Source: Salinarimonas sp. (GTDB lineage Bacteria; Pseudomonadota; Alphaproteobacteria; Rhizobiales; Beijerinckiaceae). Taken from it: DNA of 64,000 nucleotides. Shown here piece after piece: positions 24,763 to 33,706 of the stretch (its first letter is position 1; every line of letters starts with the position of its first letter). The notes beneath the pieces were generated by a model. It had not been told where the DNA came from. It made no database searches and saw only the letters and a list, made by a program, of their open reading frames with translations. The position numbers and the translations under genes are program-made. The stretch lies in contig NZ_CP157794.1 in the NCBI RefSeq assembly GCF_040111675.1, forward strand, positions 3,307,501 to 3,371,500. The letters are read 5' to 3'.

Positions 24763-25113
24763 CGTCGGCCCTCTTCCTTCAGTCAGCCGGCTAACGATAG
24801 CGGCGCGCCGCTGCCAAGCAACTTGTCGAGCACCTGGCGGCACCCGCCCCGATGGTATTCGGCAAGATCACCGTTTCGGTCGGTTTGGGTGAAAGGGGGA
24901 ATCGAGAAATCGGAGGATACCACAAGCCGGGTATGGCGGCGTTTTCGCTTCGGCTTTACCGTCCTTCGTTGGAATTAACGCGGAAAAGTGAAAGATAATA
25001 TTCCTGATAATCCGCGCGAATAGGGATGAAACCGAGAGGTGCACCCCCACTGTTACGACGACCGATGTAAATCGGCTGTGCAACGGACGGGCGAATGCAA
25101 CGAGGGCGCCGGG
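24763..25113. other. Intergenic region upstream of the LuxR-type and small unknown genes
   Basis: 351 bases. Around 24969-24999 a TTGGAA and a GATAAT occur 19 bp apart on the plus strand, a possible promoter with a long spacer. GAAAAGTGAA at 24983-24992 repeats 22243-22252. CCGAT-GTAA-ATCGG at 25062-25075 is a small hairpin 38 bp before the next start codon. No further gene was recognised. Confidence 0.4.
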
Positions 25114-25509
25114 ATGACGAACCACTTCCTTTCCGCAATGCTCGAGCGAAACAGGAGCGAAACCCGCTTTCGTCTCGCGCTGGCGCGATTGCGGTCCGTA
25201 TGCGCCTCCGAGGAGGGTGAGCAGGAGCCCGACGCGAACGAAGGATTCGCGTCGGCCATGCAGGAGGTCGAGGACGCGGCACGCGAGGTGATCGCGGGCC
25301 CGGTGCGCACGCCCGCCGACCTCGCGGCGAAGATTGCCGTGCTCCAGGACTGGTACCTGGCCGATTTCTTCGCACCCGCGCTCGCGGAGGACGGGGCCGG
25401 CTGGGCCGTGCGGCAGACCTTCGCGGACTTCCAGACGTGGCTTCCCGAGCTGGAAAAGCAGCGCCGTTCGGGCGCCCGCGTCGAGGCGCCCGTCGGGGCG
25501 ATAAACTGA
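25114..25509 (+). CDS. Small conserved-looking protein of unknown function
   Basis: A 131-residue acidic, probably all-helical protein. It begins MTNHFLSAMLERNR and contains the aromatic stretch LQDWYLADFFAPAL (about 85) and WAVRQTFADFQTWLPELE (about 106). No catalytic motif, signal peptide or membrane segment is visible and I do not recognise the family. ATG at 25114 has GAGG eight bases upstream; an upstream in-frame ATG at 25039 lacks such a site. It stands alone between the LuxR-type regulator and tRNA-Gln. Codon use resembles the surrounding chromosome, so it is likely a real gene. Confidence 0.6.
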   Translation: MTNHFLSAMLERNRSETRFRLALARLRSVCASEEGEQEPDANEGFASAMQEVEDAAREVIAGPVRTPADLAAKIAVLQDWYLADFFAPALAEDGAGWAVRQTFADFQTWLPELEKQRRSGARVEAPVGAIN

Positions 25510-25533
25510 GCCCGAAACGGACGACGGGACGGC

Positions 25534-25608
25534 TGGCTGGGGCGGCAGGATTCGAACCTGCGCATGGCGGTACCAAAAACCGCTGCCTTACCGCTTGGCT
25601 ACGCCCCA
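25534..25608 (-). tRNA. tRNA-Gln (anticodon TTG), CCA encoded
   Basis: The minus strand folds as a tRNA: acceptor TGGGGCG pairs with CGCCCCA, discriminator G and encoded CCA at 25536-25534. The D-arm is GCCAAGCGGTAAGGC. The seven-base anticodon loop TTTTGGT gives anticodon TTG (reads CAA, Gln). The T-arm is GCAGGTTCGAATCCTGC. A promoter lies directly upstream at 25641-25669. Confidence 0.95.
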
Positions 25609-25640
25609 TCGCGGCGGGGGTCGCCCCCCGGCGGAGCCGG

Positions 25641-25669
25641 ACCATAGTGCGGGGCCGCGCCCTGCGCAA
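25641..25669 (-). promoter_or_regulatory. Promoter of tRNA-Gln
   Basis: On the minus strand TTGCGC (25669-25664) and TATGGT (25646-25641) are separated by 17 bp. They sit about 33 bp upstream of the tRNA 5' end, as expected for a sigma-70-type promoter. Confidence 0.55.
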
Positions 25670-25751
25670 CGCCTTTCAGGCGCCGGACCTCGCCGTTCTC
25701 GGGGGTGCGACGTTTCCTCGGCGAAATCGGACGAAAGGGGCGAAACAGCGC

Positions 25752-25780
25752 TTGCGTCCCCTGATCCGGGCGGCTATATC
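25752..25780 (+). promoter_or_regulatory. Promoter of tRNA-Pro
   Basis: TTGCGT (25752-25757) and TATATC (25775-25780) are spaced by exactly 17 bp and lie about 20 bp upstream of the tRNA-Pro 5' end, consistent with a sigma-70-type promoter. Confidence 0.6.
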
Positions 25781-25799
25781 ACCGCCCACACCAGGGGAT

Positions 25800-25876
25800 C
25801 GGAGTGTAGCGCAGCCTGGTAGCGCACCTCGTTCGGGACGAGGGGGTCGCAGGTTCGAATCCTGCCACTCCGACCA
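25800..25876 (+). tRNA. tRNA-Pro (anticodon CGG), CCA encoded
   Basis: CGGAGTG at the 5' end pairs with CACTCCG; the discriminator A and encoded CCA end at 25876. The anticodon stem CCTCG/CGAGG encloses the loop TTCGGGA, giving anticodon CGG. The T-arm is GCAGGTTCGAATCCTGC. Its 3' end faces the large biosynthetic cluster 89 bp away. tRNA 3' ends are common integration sites, but no second copy of the end was found in the window. Confidence 0.95.
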
Positions 25877-25964
25877 TTTCACGCCTCTCCAGCATCGAGA
25901 CGACGGGCGCCCGCCGCGGGTGAGGCGAGCCGGTGTCGGGCCGGACGGGCCGTGAGCGATCCCC

Positions 25965-28952
25965 CTATTCCGTCAGCTGCCGGCGCGCCAGCTCGGCGAA
26001 CGTGCCGTCGAGCGCCATCAGCTCGGCGTAGGTGCCGTGCTCGACCACGCGACCGGCGTCGACGACGTAGATGAGGTCGGCGTTGGCGATCGTCGACAGC
26101 CGGTGAGCGATCACGATCCGGGTGCAGTTCAGCTTGTCGAGCGCCTCGGTCACGATCGACTGCACCTCGTTGTCGAGCGCGCTGGTCGCCTCGTCGAGCA
26201 GCATGATGCGGGGCCGCCGGATGATGGCGCGGGCCAGCATCAGGCGCTGGCACTGCCCGCCCGAGAGGGTCGATCCACCGTCGCTCAGCATGGTGTGGAG
26301 CCCGTCCGGCATGCGGCGGATGTCGTCGGCGAAGCCCACCTGCTCGGCCGCCCACCAGGCGTCGTCCTCGCTCATGTCGGTGCCGCTCGTGATGTTCTCG
26401 AGGATCGTCCCCGTCATCACCTTCACGGTCTGCAGCACGACGCCGAAGTTGCGCCGCACGGCCCGCTTGTTCAGCCGGCGCAGGTCCTGGCCGTCGAGGA
26501 AGACGGACCCGGCCTCGGGGGCGTCGAAGCCGAGCAGCAGGCGCATCAGCGACGACTTGCCGGCGCCGGAGGGCCCGACGACGGCCACGAACTGCCCCGC
26601 CTTCGCCGACAGGCTGACTCCCTGGAGCACCAGCGGCTGGCCCTGCACGTAGCGGAACCGCACCTCGCGCACGTCGACGTCGCCGCGCAGCACGCCCGGG
26701 TCCTGCTCGCCCTCCTGGTGCTCCTCCTCGGTCTCCACGAGAGGCCGCAGCCGGTCCCAGGTCGGCACGAGCGCCGTCAGGTTGAGCCCCGACTGCACCA
26801 GCTGGTTCACCGCCAGCGCGAACTGCCCGAAGGCGGCGTAGAACGCCATGAACTGGGCCGGGTCGATGGCGCCCTCGAGCCCGGTCGCCGACAAGCGGGC
26901 CCAGTCCAGCTCCACGCGGAACGCTGCGAACAGCTGATCCGTGATCAGCCCGATGGCGACGACGATCGCCAGCACGGCGGCGAACGAGAACACGGCGTTG
27001 GTGGTCTGGCCCGCATTCGAGAACAGCCCGGCCTCGAAGGTCCTGGCCTGGCCGGCCGAGAACTTGGCGGACCAGCGCGAGAACGCCTGACGCTCCGCGC
27101 CGTTGGTCCTCAGCTCCGTGACGCCGCCGAGATACTGGACGACGTCGGCCTCCACCTCGCCGCGGATCTTCAGCTGGTCGCGGTTGAGCGCGACCACCCG
27201 ACGACCGAAAGAGTAGTTCAGCGCGCCGACCACGAGCGCCACGGCGGCCACGGTCAGCCCGAGCTTCACCTCGTAGTACAGCATGATGCCGAGCGAGAAC
27301 GCACCGTTCACGCTCGCCATGATGATGAAGAGCGTGTTCTCGCTGAGCAGCTGGCGCATCTCCTCCACGCCGCGCACGCGGACCGACAGGTCGCCGGCCG
27401 TGAAGTCGCGGAAGAAGTCCGTCGGCAATCGCAGGAGCCGGGCGAAAACCGCGAGCTGGGTCCGAGAGCTCGCCCAGCCTTCGATCCGAAGCAGCGCCAG
27501 GCTCTGGACGACGGAGAAGCCCGCCCCGGCGAGCGCGACGGCCACCATCATGCAGACCAGAACCAGGAGCTCGCTGCGGTCGGCCTCCGGCACGGCGCTG
27601 CCGATGATCTGCTCGATGATCAACGGCATGGCGAAGGCGACGCAGCCGGCGAGCAGCATCGCCGCGGCCAGCCGCCTGAAGTCGCCGCCGAGGCCGTGCA
27701 GACCGTTCGCCAGGACGTCCCGGGCGCCGACGCCGCGGCTCGGCAGCAGACGCACGAAGCTGCGGGCGTCGCGGGCGAACTTGTCCGCGTTCGCCGCGGT
27801 GACCCGGCGCCGGCCCATCGTGGCGGGATCCACCGCTTCGTACCGCCCCGGCCTCGTCGCCAGGAGCGCGACCGGGGTCCGGTCCGGGCCGACGAAGGCG
27901 AGGAGCGGCCCCATGTCGTGGCGCCACCAGTCGCCCTCGAGACGGACCGGAACGACGTGGAAGCCGCCGCTTTCGGCGAGCGTCGCCAGCGGGTCCGAGG
28001 ACCGGGCGAGGGCCGAAAGATCGCCCTTCGGCAGCGCGAGCTCGATCCCGGCGGCCTGGGCGACGAGGCAGGCGGCGCCGACGAGCGGCACGCCCGGCGC
28101 CGCGGCGGTCGCCGTCGTCGCGCCCGCGCCGATCGAGGCGAGCGCGCCGATCGATCCGTCGAAGGCCTGCAGGTCGGCGCCGCGCCGGTCGTCGAGCCGA
28201 CGCCAGACGTCGTCGCGGTCCGCCTGGAGGCCGCGCAGGAACCATGCGAGCGCCAGCCCGTGGAACCGTTCGAGATCCGCGGTCCATGGCCCGCCCAGCC
28301 AGGCCGCCGTCGGCGCGATCGCGACCGTCGCGCCGGCTGCCGGGGCCAGCCAGGCGCCTCCGGCGAGGGGCCAGAACGAGCCCGGCGCCGCCTCGACCGC
28401 ACCCGAATAGGCCAGCGGGCCGCCGTCGGCGCGGACGAAGACCAGCTCGTCGGAGGTCAGCACCTGCCCGGCGGCGCAGGGCCCGAGCCGCTCCCCCGCC
28501 TGCACGACCCGGCACGCGCCCGGCGCGGGCTGCATCGGCAGCGCGTCGAGCAGACGACCGATCCAGCGGGCGACGGCGGGGGCGAGGTCCTCGGAGACAG
28601 CGGCGGAGGCGGCCGCGAGCGAGCCGAGCTCGGCAATCGCCACATCGGTTCCGGAGCCGGGCACGGCGACGATACGCGCCCCGTCGTCGGGGGCGGAAAG
28701 GCCGAAGGCCAGCTCGCCGGCCTCGACCTGCACGAAGCCGTGGCGGCGCCCGCTCGGCTCGACGACGAAGAGGTTGAGCGTCCCGCGCGTCACCAGGCAC
28801 ACGGCGCCGGGATCGGAGAGATCGAAGGCGTCGCGGGCGGAGACCCGTCGCGTGGCGTTCGCCAGGCCGAGCGCCGCGGCGATCGTCTCGGCCCGGGTCT
28901 TTCCGCCGGTCGTTCCCGCCGCGGCGGGCCTATCGCGCACGACGTCGCTCAT
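25965..28952 (-). CDS. NHLM/NHLP-type bacteriocin-export ABC protein 2 (permease-ATPase)
   Basis: A 995-residue fused ABC exporter subunit resembling the second transporter of NHLM bacteriocin systems. An N-terminal soluble region of about 400 residues contains a cyclic-nucleotide-binding-like fold (CLVTRGTLNLFVVEPSGRRH, about 52). The six-segment membrane domain follows (about 410-700). The ATPase has Walker A VVGPSGAGKSSL, Q-loop GVVLQTVKVMTG, signature TLSGGQCQRLMLARA, Walker B IMLLDEATSALD and the H-loop IVIAHRLSTI. Catalytic residues are intact. ATG at 28952 overlaps the preceding ABC gene (ATGA). It ends 89 bp from tRNA-Pro, the last gene of the operon. It should pair with the peptidase-like ABC protein and the HlyD adaptor. 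Confidence 0.82.
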   Translation of the reverse strand: MSDVVRDRPAAAGTTGGKTRAETIAAALGLANATRRVSARDAFDLSDPGAVCLVTRGTLNLFVVEPSGRRHGFVQVEAGELAFGLSAPDDGARIVAVPGSGTDVAIAELGSLAAASAAVSEDLAPAVARWIGRLLDALPMQPAPGACRVVQAGERLGPCAAGQVLTSDELVFVRADGGPLAYSGAVEAAPGSFWPLAGGAWLAPAAGATVAIAPTAAWLGGPWTADLERFHGLALAWFLRGLQADRDDVWRRLDDRRGADLQAFDGSIGALASIGAGATTATAAAPGVPLVGAACLVAQAAGIELALPKGDLSALARSSDPLATLAESGGFHVVPVRLEGDWWRHDMGPLLAFVGPDRTPVALLATRPGRYEAVDPATMGRRRVTAANADKFARDARSFVRLLPSRGVGARDVLANGLHGLGGDFRRLAAAMLLAGCVAFAMPLIIEQIIGSAVPEADRSELLVLVCMMVAVALAGAGFSVVQSLALLRIEGWASSRTQLAVFARLLRLPTDFFRDFTAGDLSVRVRGVEEMRQLLSENTLFIIMASVNGAFSLGIMLYYEVKLGLTVAAVALVVGALNYSFGRRVVALNRDQLKIRGEVEADVVQYLGGVTELRTNGAERQAFSRWSAKFSAGQARTFEAGLFSNAGQTTNAVFSFAAVLAIVVAIGLITDQLFAAFRVELDWARLSATGLEGAIDPAQFMAFYAAFGQFALAVNQLVQSGLNLTALVPTWDRLRPLVETEEEHQEGEQDPGVLRGDVDVREVRFRYVQGQPLVLQGVSLSAKAGQFVAVVGPSGAGKSSLMRLLLGFDAPEAGSVFLDGQDLRRLNKRAVRRNFGVVLQTVKVMTGTILENITSGTDMSEDDAWWAAEQVGFADDIRRMPDGLHTMLSDGGSTLSGGQCQRLMLARAIIRRPRIMLLDEATSALDNEVQSIVTEALDKLNCTRIVIAHRLSTIANADLIYVVDAGRVVEHGTYAELMALDGTFAELARRQLTE

Positions 28953-31129
28953 CCCGCGGCCACCAGCTGCGCGTAATGGCCGCCCGCGGCCATCAGCTCG
29001 TCGTGCGTGCCGCGCTCGATCACCCGGCCGTGATCGAGGACCACGATCTCGTCGGCGTCGCGGATCGTGCTGAGCCGATGGGCGATGATCAGGCAGGTGC
29101 AGCCGCGGGACCGCAGCCGCTCGTCGATCTTGAGCTCGGTGAGCGGATCGAGCGCCGCCGTCGCCTCGTCGAGCACGACGATCGAGGGATTGCGCGCCAG
29201 GCCGCGGGCGATCTCGATGCGCTGACGCTGCCCGCCGGAGAAGTTGGAGCCGCCCTCCTCGACGGCGCTGTCGTAGCCGCCCGGGCGCGCCGCGACGACG
29301 TCGTGGATCTGCGCGTCGACCGCCGCCCGGTAGACGTCCTGCGAAGCGATGGTGTCGTCCCACATGGTGATGTTGTCGCGAATCGTGCCGCGGAACAGCT
29401 GCACGTCCTGCTGGATGTAGGCCACCGACGCGACGAACTGGTCGCGCGGAATCTCCTCGATCGGCCGGCCGTCGAACAGGATCTGTCCGCTGCGCGCCTG
29501 GTAGAGCCCGGTGACCAGCCGGGCGATGGTCGACTTGCCGCTTCCGCTGCCGCCGACGAGAGCCACCCTGTCGCCCGGCGCGAGGACGAGGTCGAAGCCC
29601 TCGATCAGCGGCGGGTCGAGCGGTCCGTAGGCGAAGGCGATGCCGCGCAGCTCGAGCGCGCCCGTCAGGGTCGGGGCGCGGCCGTCGGCGCTCGGCGCCG
29701 CGGGCGGCAGCTTCTCCACCATGGCCATCAGGGCGTCCGGCTCGGTGCGCATCGCATCGTCGATGCGCACCACGTCGGCCACCGTCTCCTGGATCTTGCC
29801 GGAGAACATGACAAGCGCGATCACCGGCTGGACGAAGCGGGTCAGCACCGCCTGGAAGGCGACGAGCCCGCCGACCGTCAGGTCGCCGTCCATGATGAGC
29901 AGGCCGCCGATGCCGAGGAAGGCCGCCAGGACGAGGTTGTTGATGAGCTCCGGCACCGTGTTCAACAGGGCGCCGAGCGCGTTCAGCTGCTGCTGGGCGT
30001 TGGCGACGCGGCCGTAGTGCATGGCCCAGTTCCGGAAGACGTCGCTCTCGACGCCGGTCGCCTTGATGGTCTCGATGCCCTCGATGGCGCCCAGAAGCGC
30101 GCTGTTCGCCTTGGCCTGCACGCCCTGAAGGTCGGTCGCGAGCGAGACCCGCGGCGCCTGCGCGAGGATGATGGCGGCGAAGTTGAGCACCATCGCGCCG
30201 ACCGCCAGGAGGGTGAGCTGCCAGCTCAGGAACACCATCACCGCGGCGTAGAAGACGACGACGAGGGCGTTGACCACGTTCAGGCTCAGATCGTTGCCCA
30301 TCACGGTCGCGACGCGGTTGCACGCGTCGACCCGCGTGACGAGATCGCCGACCTGCCGCTGCGTGAAGAACACCGCCGGGGCGCGCAGGAGGTGCCAGAT
30401 CAGCAGCGCCGTCTGGGTGATCGCGAGCTTCGTCTGCAGGCGCAGGATGAAATAGCGCTGCAGCCAGGTGAGCACCCCGTTGAACACCGTCGCCAGCGCC
30501 AGGCCGATCGCGAGCGGCAGCAGCCATCCGGCGAGCCCGCGGGTCAGCACGTCGTCGACGAGCCCCTTCAGGAAGGCCGGCAGCAGCAGGCCGGGCAGCA
30601 CGAGCATGACGCCGAACAGGGCGACCATGGCGAAGGCGTCGCGCGAGCCGGGCAGCAGCCGCGCGAGGCTGCGCAGCAGCGACGGCGGATGCCCGCCTTT
30701 CGCGAAGCCCGGCCCGGGCGCGATCCGCAAGAGCCGGCCGCCGTAGGAGCGCTCGAACTCCTCCCGGCTCAGCGACCGCCGGCCGCCGGCGGGATCGTTG
30801 AGGAAGACCGTGTCCCCCTTGGCGCCCTCCAGGACGACGTACTGATTCTGCTCCCACGTGACGATCGCCGGAACCGGCGCCGCCAGCGCCGTCGTCGCGT
30901 CGGCGTCGCCGCCGTCCGTCTCGAGCCCGTAGCGCCGGGAGCCGCGGATCAGGTTCTCGAAGCGCGTCCCGTCGCGCGAGGTGCCGGTCTCCTGCCGCAG
31001 GTTCGCGATCGGCTCCCAGCGACCGTAATGGGCGAGCACGACGGCGAGCGCGGCGGCCCCCGATTCGGCCGGGTCCATCTGGATGAGGGTCGGGGTGGAG
31101 ACGCGCCCCGGCTTCGGCTCAGCTGCCAT
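28949..31129 (-). CDS. NHLM/NHLP-type ABC exporter 1 with an inactivated C39 peptidase domain
   Basis: A 726-residue exporter with N-terminal C39 peptidase-like domain, membrane domain and ATPase. The peptidase start reads PTLIQMDPAESGAAALAVVL. The catalytic Cys of the usual ECGAAAL is Ser23, and the catalytic His (normally in an N-H-F context) is Gln96 in WEQNQYVVLEG. Asp112 in LNDPAGG is kept. The domain should not cut leaders and may only bind cargo, like the C39-like domain of HlyB. The ATPase is intact: VGGSGSGKSTIARL, NFSGGQRQRIEIARGL, IVVLDEATAALD and IIAHRLSTI. It overlaps the HlyD-like gene by 11 bp and ABC protein 2 by 4 bp. The cargo is unknown; the adjacent lipopeptide product is the best guess. 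Confidence 0.87.
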   Translation of the reverse strand: MAAEPKPGRVSTPTLIQMDPAESGAAALAVVLAHYGRWEPIANLRQETGTSRDGTRFENLIRGSRRYGLETDGGDADATTALAAPVPAIVTWEQNQYVVLEGAKGDTVFLNDPAGGRRSLSREEFERSYGGRLLRIAPGPGFAKGGHPPSLLRSLARLLPGSRDAFAMVALFGVMLVLPGLLLPAFLKGLVDDVLTRGLAGWLLPLAIGLALATVFNGVLTWLQRYFILRLQTKLAITQTALLIWHLLRAPAVFFTQRQVGDLVTRVDACNRVATVMGNDLSLNVVNALVVVFYAAVMVFLSWQLTLLAVGAMVLNFAAIILAQAPRVSLATDLQGVQAKANSALLGAIEGIETIKATGVESDVFRNWAMHYGRVANAQQQLNALGALLNTVPELINNLVLAAFLGIGGLLIMDGDLTVGGLVAFQAVLTRFVQPVIALVMFSGKIQETVADVVRIDDAMRTEPDALMAMVEKLPPAAPSADGRAPTLTGALELRGIAFAYGPLDPPLIEGFDLVLAPGDRVALVGGSGSGKSTIARLVTGLYQARSGQILFDGRPIEEIPRDQFVASVAYIQQDVQLFRGTIRDNITMWDDTIASQDVYRAAVDAQIHDVVAARPGGYDSAVEEGGSNFSGGQRQRIEIARGLARNPSIVVLDEATAALDPLTELKIDERLRSRGCTCLIIAHRLSTIRDADEIVVLDHGRVIERGTHDELMAAGGHYAQLVAAG

Positions 31130-32402
31130 GGCCGATCCAGCGCCAGAACACCGGGGCCACCAGGTTCGCCGGCGCCTCCTCGCGCACCACGACGGACACG
31201 GCCGACATGGTGCCGTGGGTGATGCGGTAGGGCGGGCCGCTCCCGGACGACCAGTCGAGCCCGCTCGGCGTGCTCGGGTCGCTCGCCATCTCGACCTCGA
31301 CCAGGATCGGAGGGCCGGAGGCGAAGATCTGCTGGGCCAGCTGCTCGTTGCCGAGCAGGTTGATCACCGACCCGAGCGTCTCCGGCAGCTGCGAGACGCG
31401 CTTCACCGTGCCGTTGATCGTGCCCCAGATGGCCGGCTCCGCGGTGCTCGGCGACACCGAGACGTCCATGCCCGGCCCGATCTTCTTGCCGTCCGGCGCC
31501 TCGAAGAAGCCGAGCACGCGCAAGCCGTCGCCCTCCGCGTCGACGCGCACGACCGGCGCGCCGAGCGTCACCAGGTCGCCGACCTGAGCCGACACCCCGA
31601 TCACCCGGCCGGAGCGGGTCGCGGTGATCCGCGACCGGTCCGCCCGTGTCCGGCGCAGCATCTCCAGGTCGGTGCTCGCCTCCTCGATGTCGCGGCGCAT
31701 CGTCTCGAGGTCGTCCTGGCGCTGATCCTCGAACTCCAGATAATCGAGATTCGCCTGCGCGATCTCGACGTCGCTCTCGTTGAGCTGCAGCCTGGCGTCG
31801 GCGAGCGCGGTGCGCACCTCCTGGAGCCTGGCCTCGGTGACGATGCCCTCGCGGCGCTGCTCCTCGACGGTGCCGAGGAGGTCCGAGAGATAGCCGACGC
31901 GCTGCTGCAGCGTCTGCTTCTTGCCCTCGAGCACGGCGACGTGCCGTTCGGTCGCCTGTCGCCGCTCGACGAGATCGGCGTCGACCTGCGCGCGGCGAAG
32001 GTCGTAGCCCTGCTGCAGGCGCTCGACGCGCTTCGACGCGGCGTCGATGCGCGCATCGTCGCCGGGCTGGCCGATCCGCGCGACGAGCTGCCCCGCCTCG
32101 ACGGTGTCGCCGACGCCGACCGTGAGCGCGACGACGGTGCCCGCGTCCACGCTGCGCAGCTCGTAGACGTCCCCGTCCTCGGCCATGACGATGCCGATCC
32201 CGGCGACCCGGGTGGTCAGGACCCCGAGCACGCCCCAGACGAGAACCGCGACGGTGATGAAGGCGAAGATGGCGCCGATCAGCCAGGAGGCCGGGGTCGT
32301 GATGCGGATCGCGGCCTGCAGGCGCTCCGGCCCGGCGGCGCGCGCCGCCGGCTCGGTGACCGGCCCCGCGAGCGAAGGGGACGCTCGGCTCGTTTGCGCC
32401 AC
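31119..32402 (-). CDS. NHLM-type HlyD-like membrane-fusion adaptor
   Basis: A 427-residue periplasmic adaptor anchored by one N-terminal membrane segment (SWLIGAIFAFITVAVLVWGVLG, about 39-60). A first lipoyl half follows (AGTVVALTVGVGDTVEAGQLVARIG, in two overlapping blocks about 88-112). A long coiled-coil hairpin (about 118-260) leads to the second lipoyl half (TRSGRVIGVSAQVGDLVTLG) and a beta-barrel domain. It should bridge the two ABC proteins to the outer envelope. It is the first gene of the exporter trio, 127 bp downstream of a GT4 gene on the same strand, so it may belong to the biosynthetic transcript or have its own promoter. Confidence 0.85.
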   Translation of the reverse strand: MAQTSRASPSLAGPVTEPAARAAGPERLQAAIRITTPASWLIGAIFAFITVAVLVWGVLGVLTTRVAGIGIVMAEDGDVYELRSVDAGTVVALTVGVGDTVEAGQLVARIGQPGDDARIDAASKRVERLQQGYDLRRAQVDADLVERRQATERHVAVLEGKKQTLQQRVGYLSDLLGTVEEQRREGIVTEARLQEVRTALADARLQLNESDVEIAQANLDYLEFEDQRQDDLETMRRDIEEASTDLEMLRRTRADRSRITATRSGRVIGVSAQVGDLVTLGAPVVRVDAEGDGLRVLGFFEAPDGKKIGPGMDVSVSPSTAEPAIWGTINGTVKRVSQLPETLGSVINLLGNEQLAQQIFASGPPILVEVEMASDPSTPSGLDWSSGSGPPYRITHGTMSAVSVVVREEAPANLVAPVFWRWIGHGS

Positions 32403-32529
32403 GGTGTCCCCCCAAGCTTCCGCACGATCCTCACGGCGGCGCCGCCGCTCGCGTCTCTCTAGAGAACACCACGAGCGTTAAGATGCGGTTGCCGACCGAC
32501 AGGCGTATCGTCCCCGGCGTTCCGGACTG

Positions 32530-33696
32530 CTACAGGTTGCGCAGGAAACGGCGCAGCGCCGCGATCTCGGCGGCCTCGCGCGCGGCCAGCGCGCGTACCC
32601 GCACCGCCGCCGCCGCGCGCCAGCGGTCCGGCTCGGCCCGGATCGCCGCGAGCGCCTCGAGCCACTCCGCGGTGGAGGCGGCGAACGGCACCACCAGCGC
32701 GCCCGCGTCCTCCCCCTCCCCCACAGCCTCGCGGATCGCGGGATAGTCGCGCGCGACGACAGGCGTGCCGCGCAGCATCGCCTCCACGGCGACCATGCCG
32801 TAGCCCTCGTAGGTGCTGGCGACGAGCAGCGCGCCGATGCCGTCGTAGAAGGCCCGCATGTCGTCGACCCGGCGGATCAGCTCGAGACCGGCCGCGGCGC
32901 CGGCCGTGGCCGCCGCGAAATCGCGGAAGGCCGACCCGTGACCGCCTTGCAGCGCGCGGAACCGCCAGGTCGCGGGCGCCCGGCGGACGATCTCCGCGAG
33001 CGTCGGCCCGCCCTTGTGCCGACGCGGGTTGACGAACCCGAAATCCGCCGTCGTCGGCGCCGCCTCGGCGGCGCCGGAGAGCGCCTCCCCCATCGGCGGA
33101 TGCACGGTCAGGCGCGGCGCGCGCGCGAGGGGGTCGACGAAGCGCCCGGACCAGTCCGAGCAGGCGATCACGCCGTCGACGTCGAAATGGAGCGGCGAGC
33201 CGATCTCCGCATGCACCTCCTCGCCGAGCGTCGCCGCGAGCGCGCCGAGCCGCGCCTCGCCGATCCTCGCCGCGCCCTCCCAGTCCCCCGCGGCGGCGTA
33301 GGCCTCGGCGAGGCCTTCGACCACGCCTCGGTCGAGATCCAGATGCACCGCGGCGATGCGGCAGCCGCGCGCGCGCGCCAGCGCATAGACGGCGGCGGCG
33401 TGCCCGTGGCTGACCCGGGTGAACGGGGCGTTGACGATCAGGTGCGTCGGCCGCGCCGCAGCGAGCCATTCGGCGATCTCGGGAAGCCAGGCGGCGCACG
33501 CGGCCGGATCGTCGGGGTCGACGTCGGTCCGCGCCGCGCGCGGCGTCTGGCCTCCCGCCGTCTCGGGCGCGGCGGTCCCGGTGCAGGCCGCGACCTCGAC
33601 CCCGTCCTCCGCCAGCGCGATGCCGATGCGTTGAAGATAGACCTCGCCGCCGCCGCCCTTCGGCGGCCAGAGCGGGCTGAGCAAGCCGAGTCTCAC
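32530..33696 (-). CDS. Glycosyltransferase family 4 (GT-B fold)
   Basis: A 388-residue retaining-type GT4 enzyme. The glycine-rich acceptor loop is LLSPLWPPKGGGGEVYLQRI (about 5-24). The C-terminal donor domain has FVNPRRHKGGPTL (about 215) and the E-x7-E-type block ASTYEGYGMVAVEAMLRG (about 297-314), then PVVARDYPAIREAV. It lies 10 bp after the type II thioesterase gene, so it is part of the cluster operon and probably glycosylates the lipopeptide. It resembles the GT4 domain fused to the 2037-residue NRPS. The sugar donor is unknown; no deoxysugar genes lie in this cluster. Confidence 0.85.
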   Translation of the reverse strand: MRLGLLSPLWPPKGGGGEVYLQRIGIALAEDGVEVAACTGTAAPETAGGQTPRAARTDVDPDDPAACAAWLPEIAEWLAAARPTHLIVNAPFTRVSHGHAAAVYALARARGCRIAAVHLDLDRGVVEGLAEAYAAAGDWEGAARIGEARLGALAATLGEEVHAEIGSPLHFDVDGVIACSDWSGRFVDPLARAPRLTVHPPMGEALSGAAEAAPTTADFGFVNPRRHKGGPTLAEIVRRAPATWRFRALQGGHGSAFRDFAAATAGAAAGLELIRRVDDMRAFYDGIGALLVASTYEGYGMVAVEAMLRGTPVVARDYPAIREAVGEGEDAGALVVPFAASTAEWLEALAAIRAEPDRWRAAAAVRVRALAAREAAEIAALRRFLRNL

Positions 33697-33706
33697 GGGC
33701 AGGCCC

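Noticed and set aside
25768..25787. GGGCGG/CCGCCC inverted repeat as a terminator before tRNA-Pro
   Set aside because: It overlaps the -10 element of the well-spaced tRNA-Pro promoter and has no T-run, so the promoter reading is preferred.
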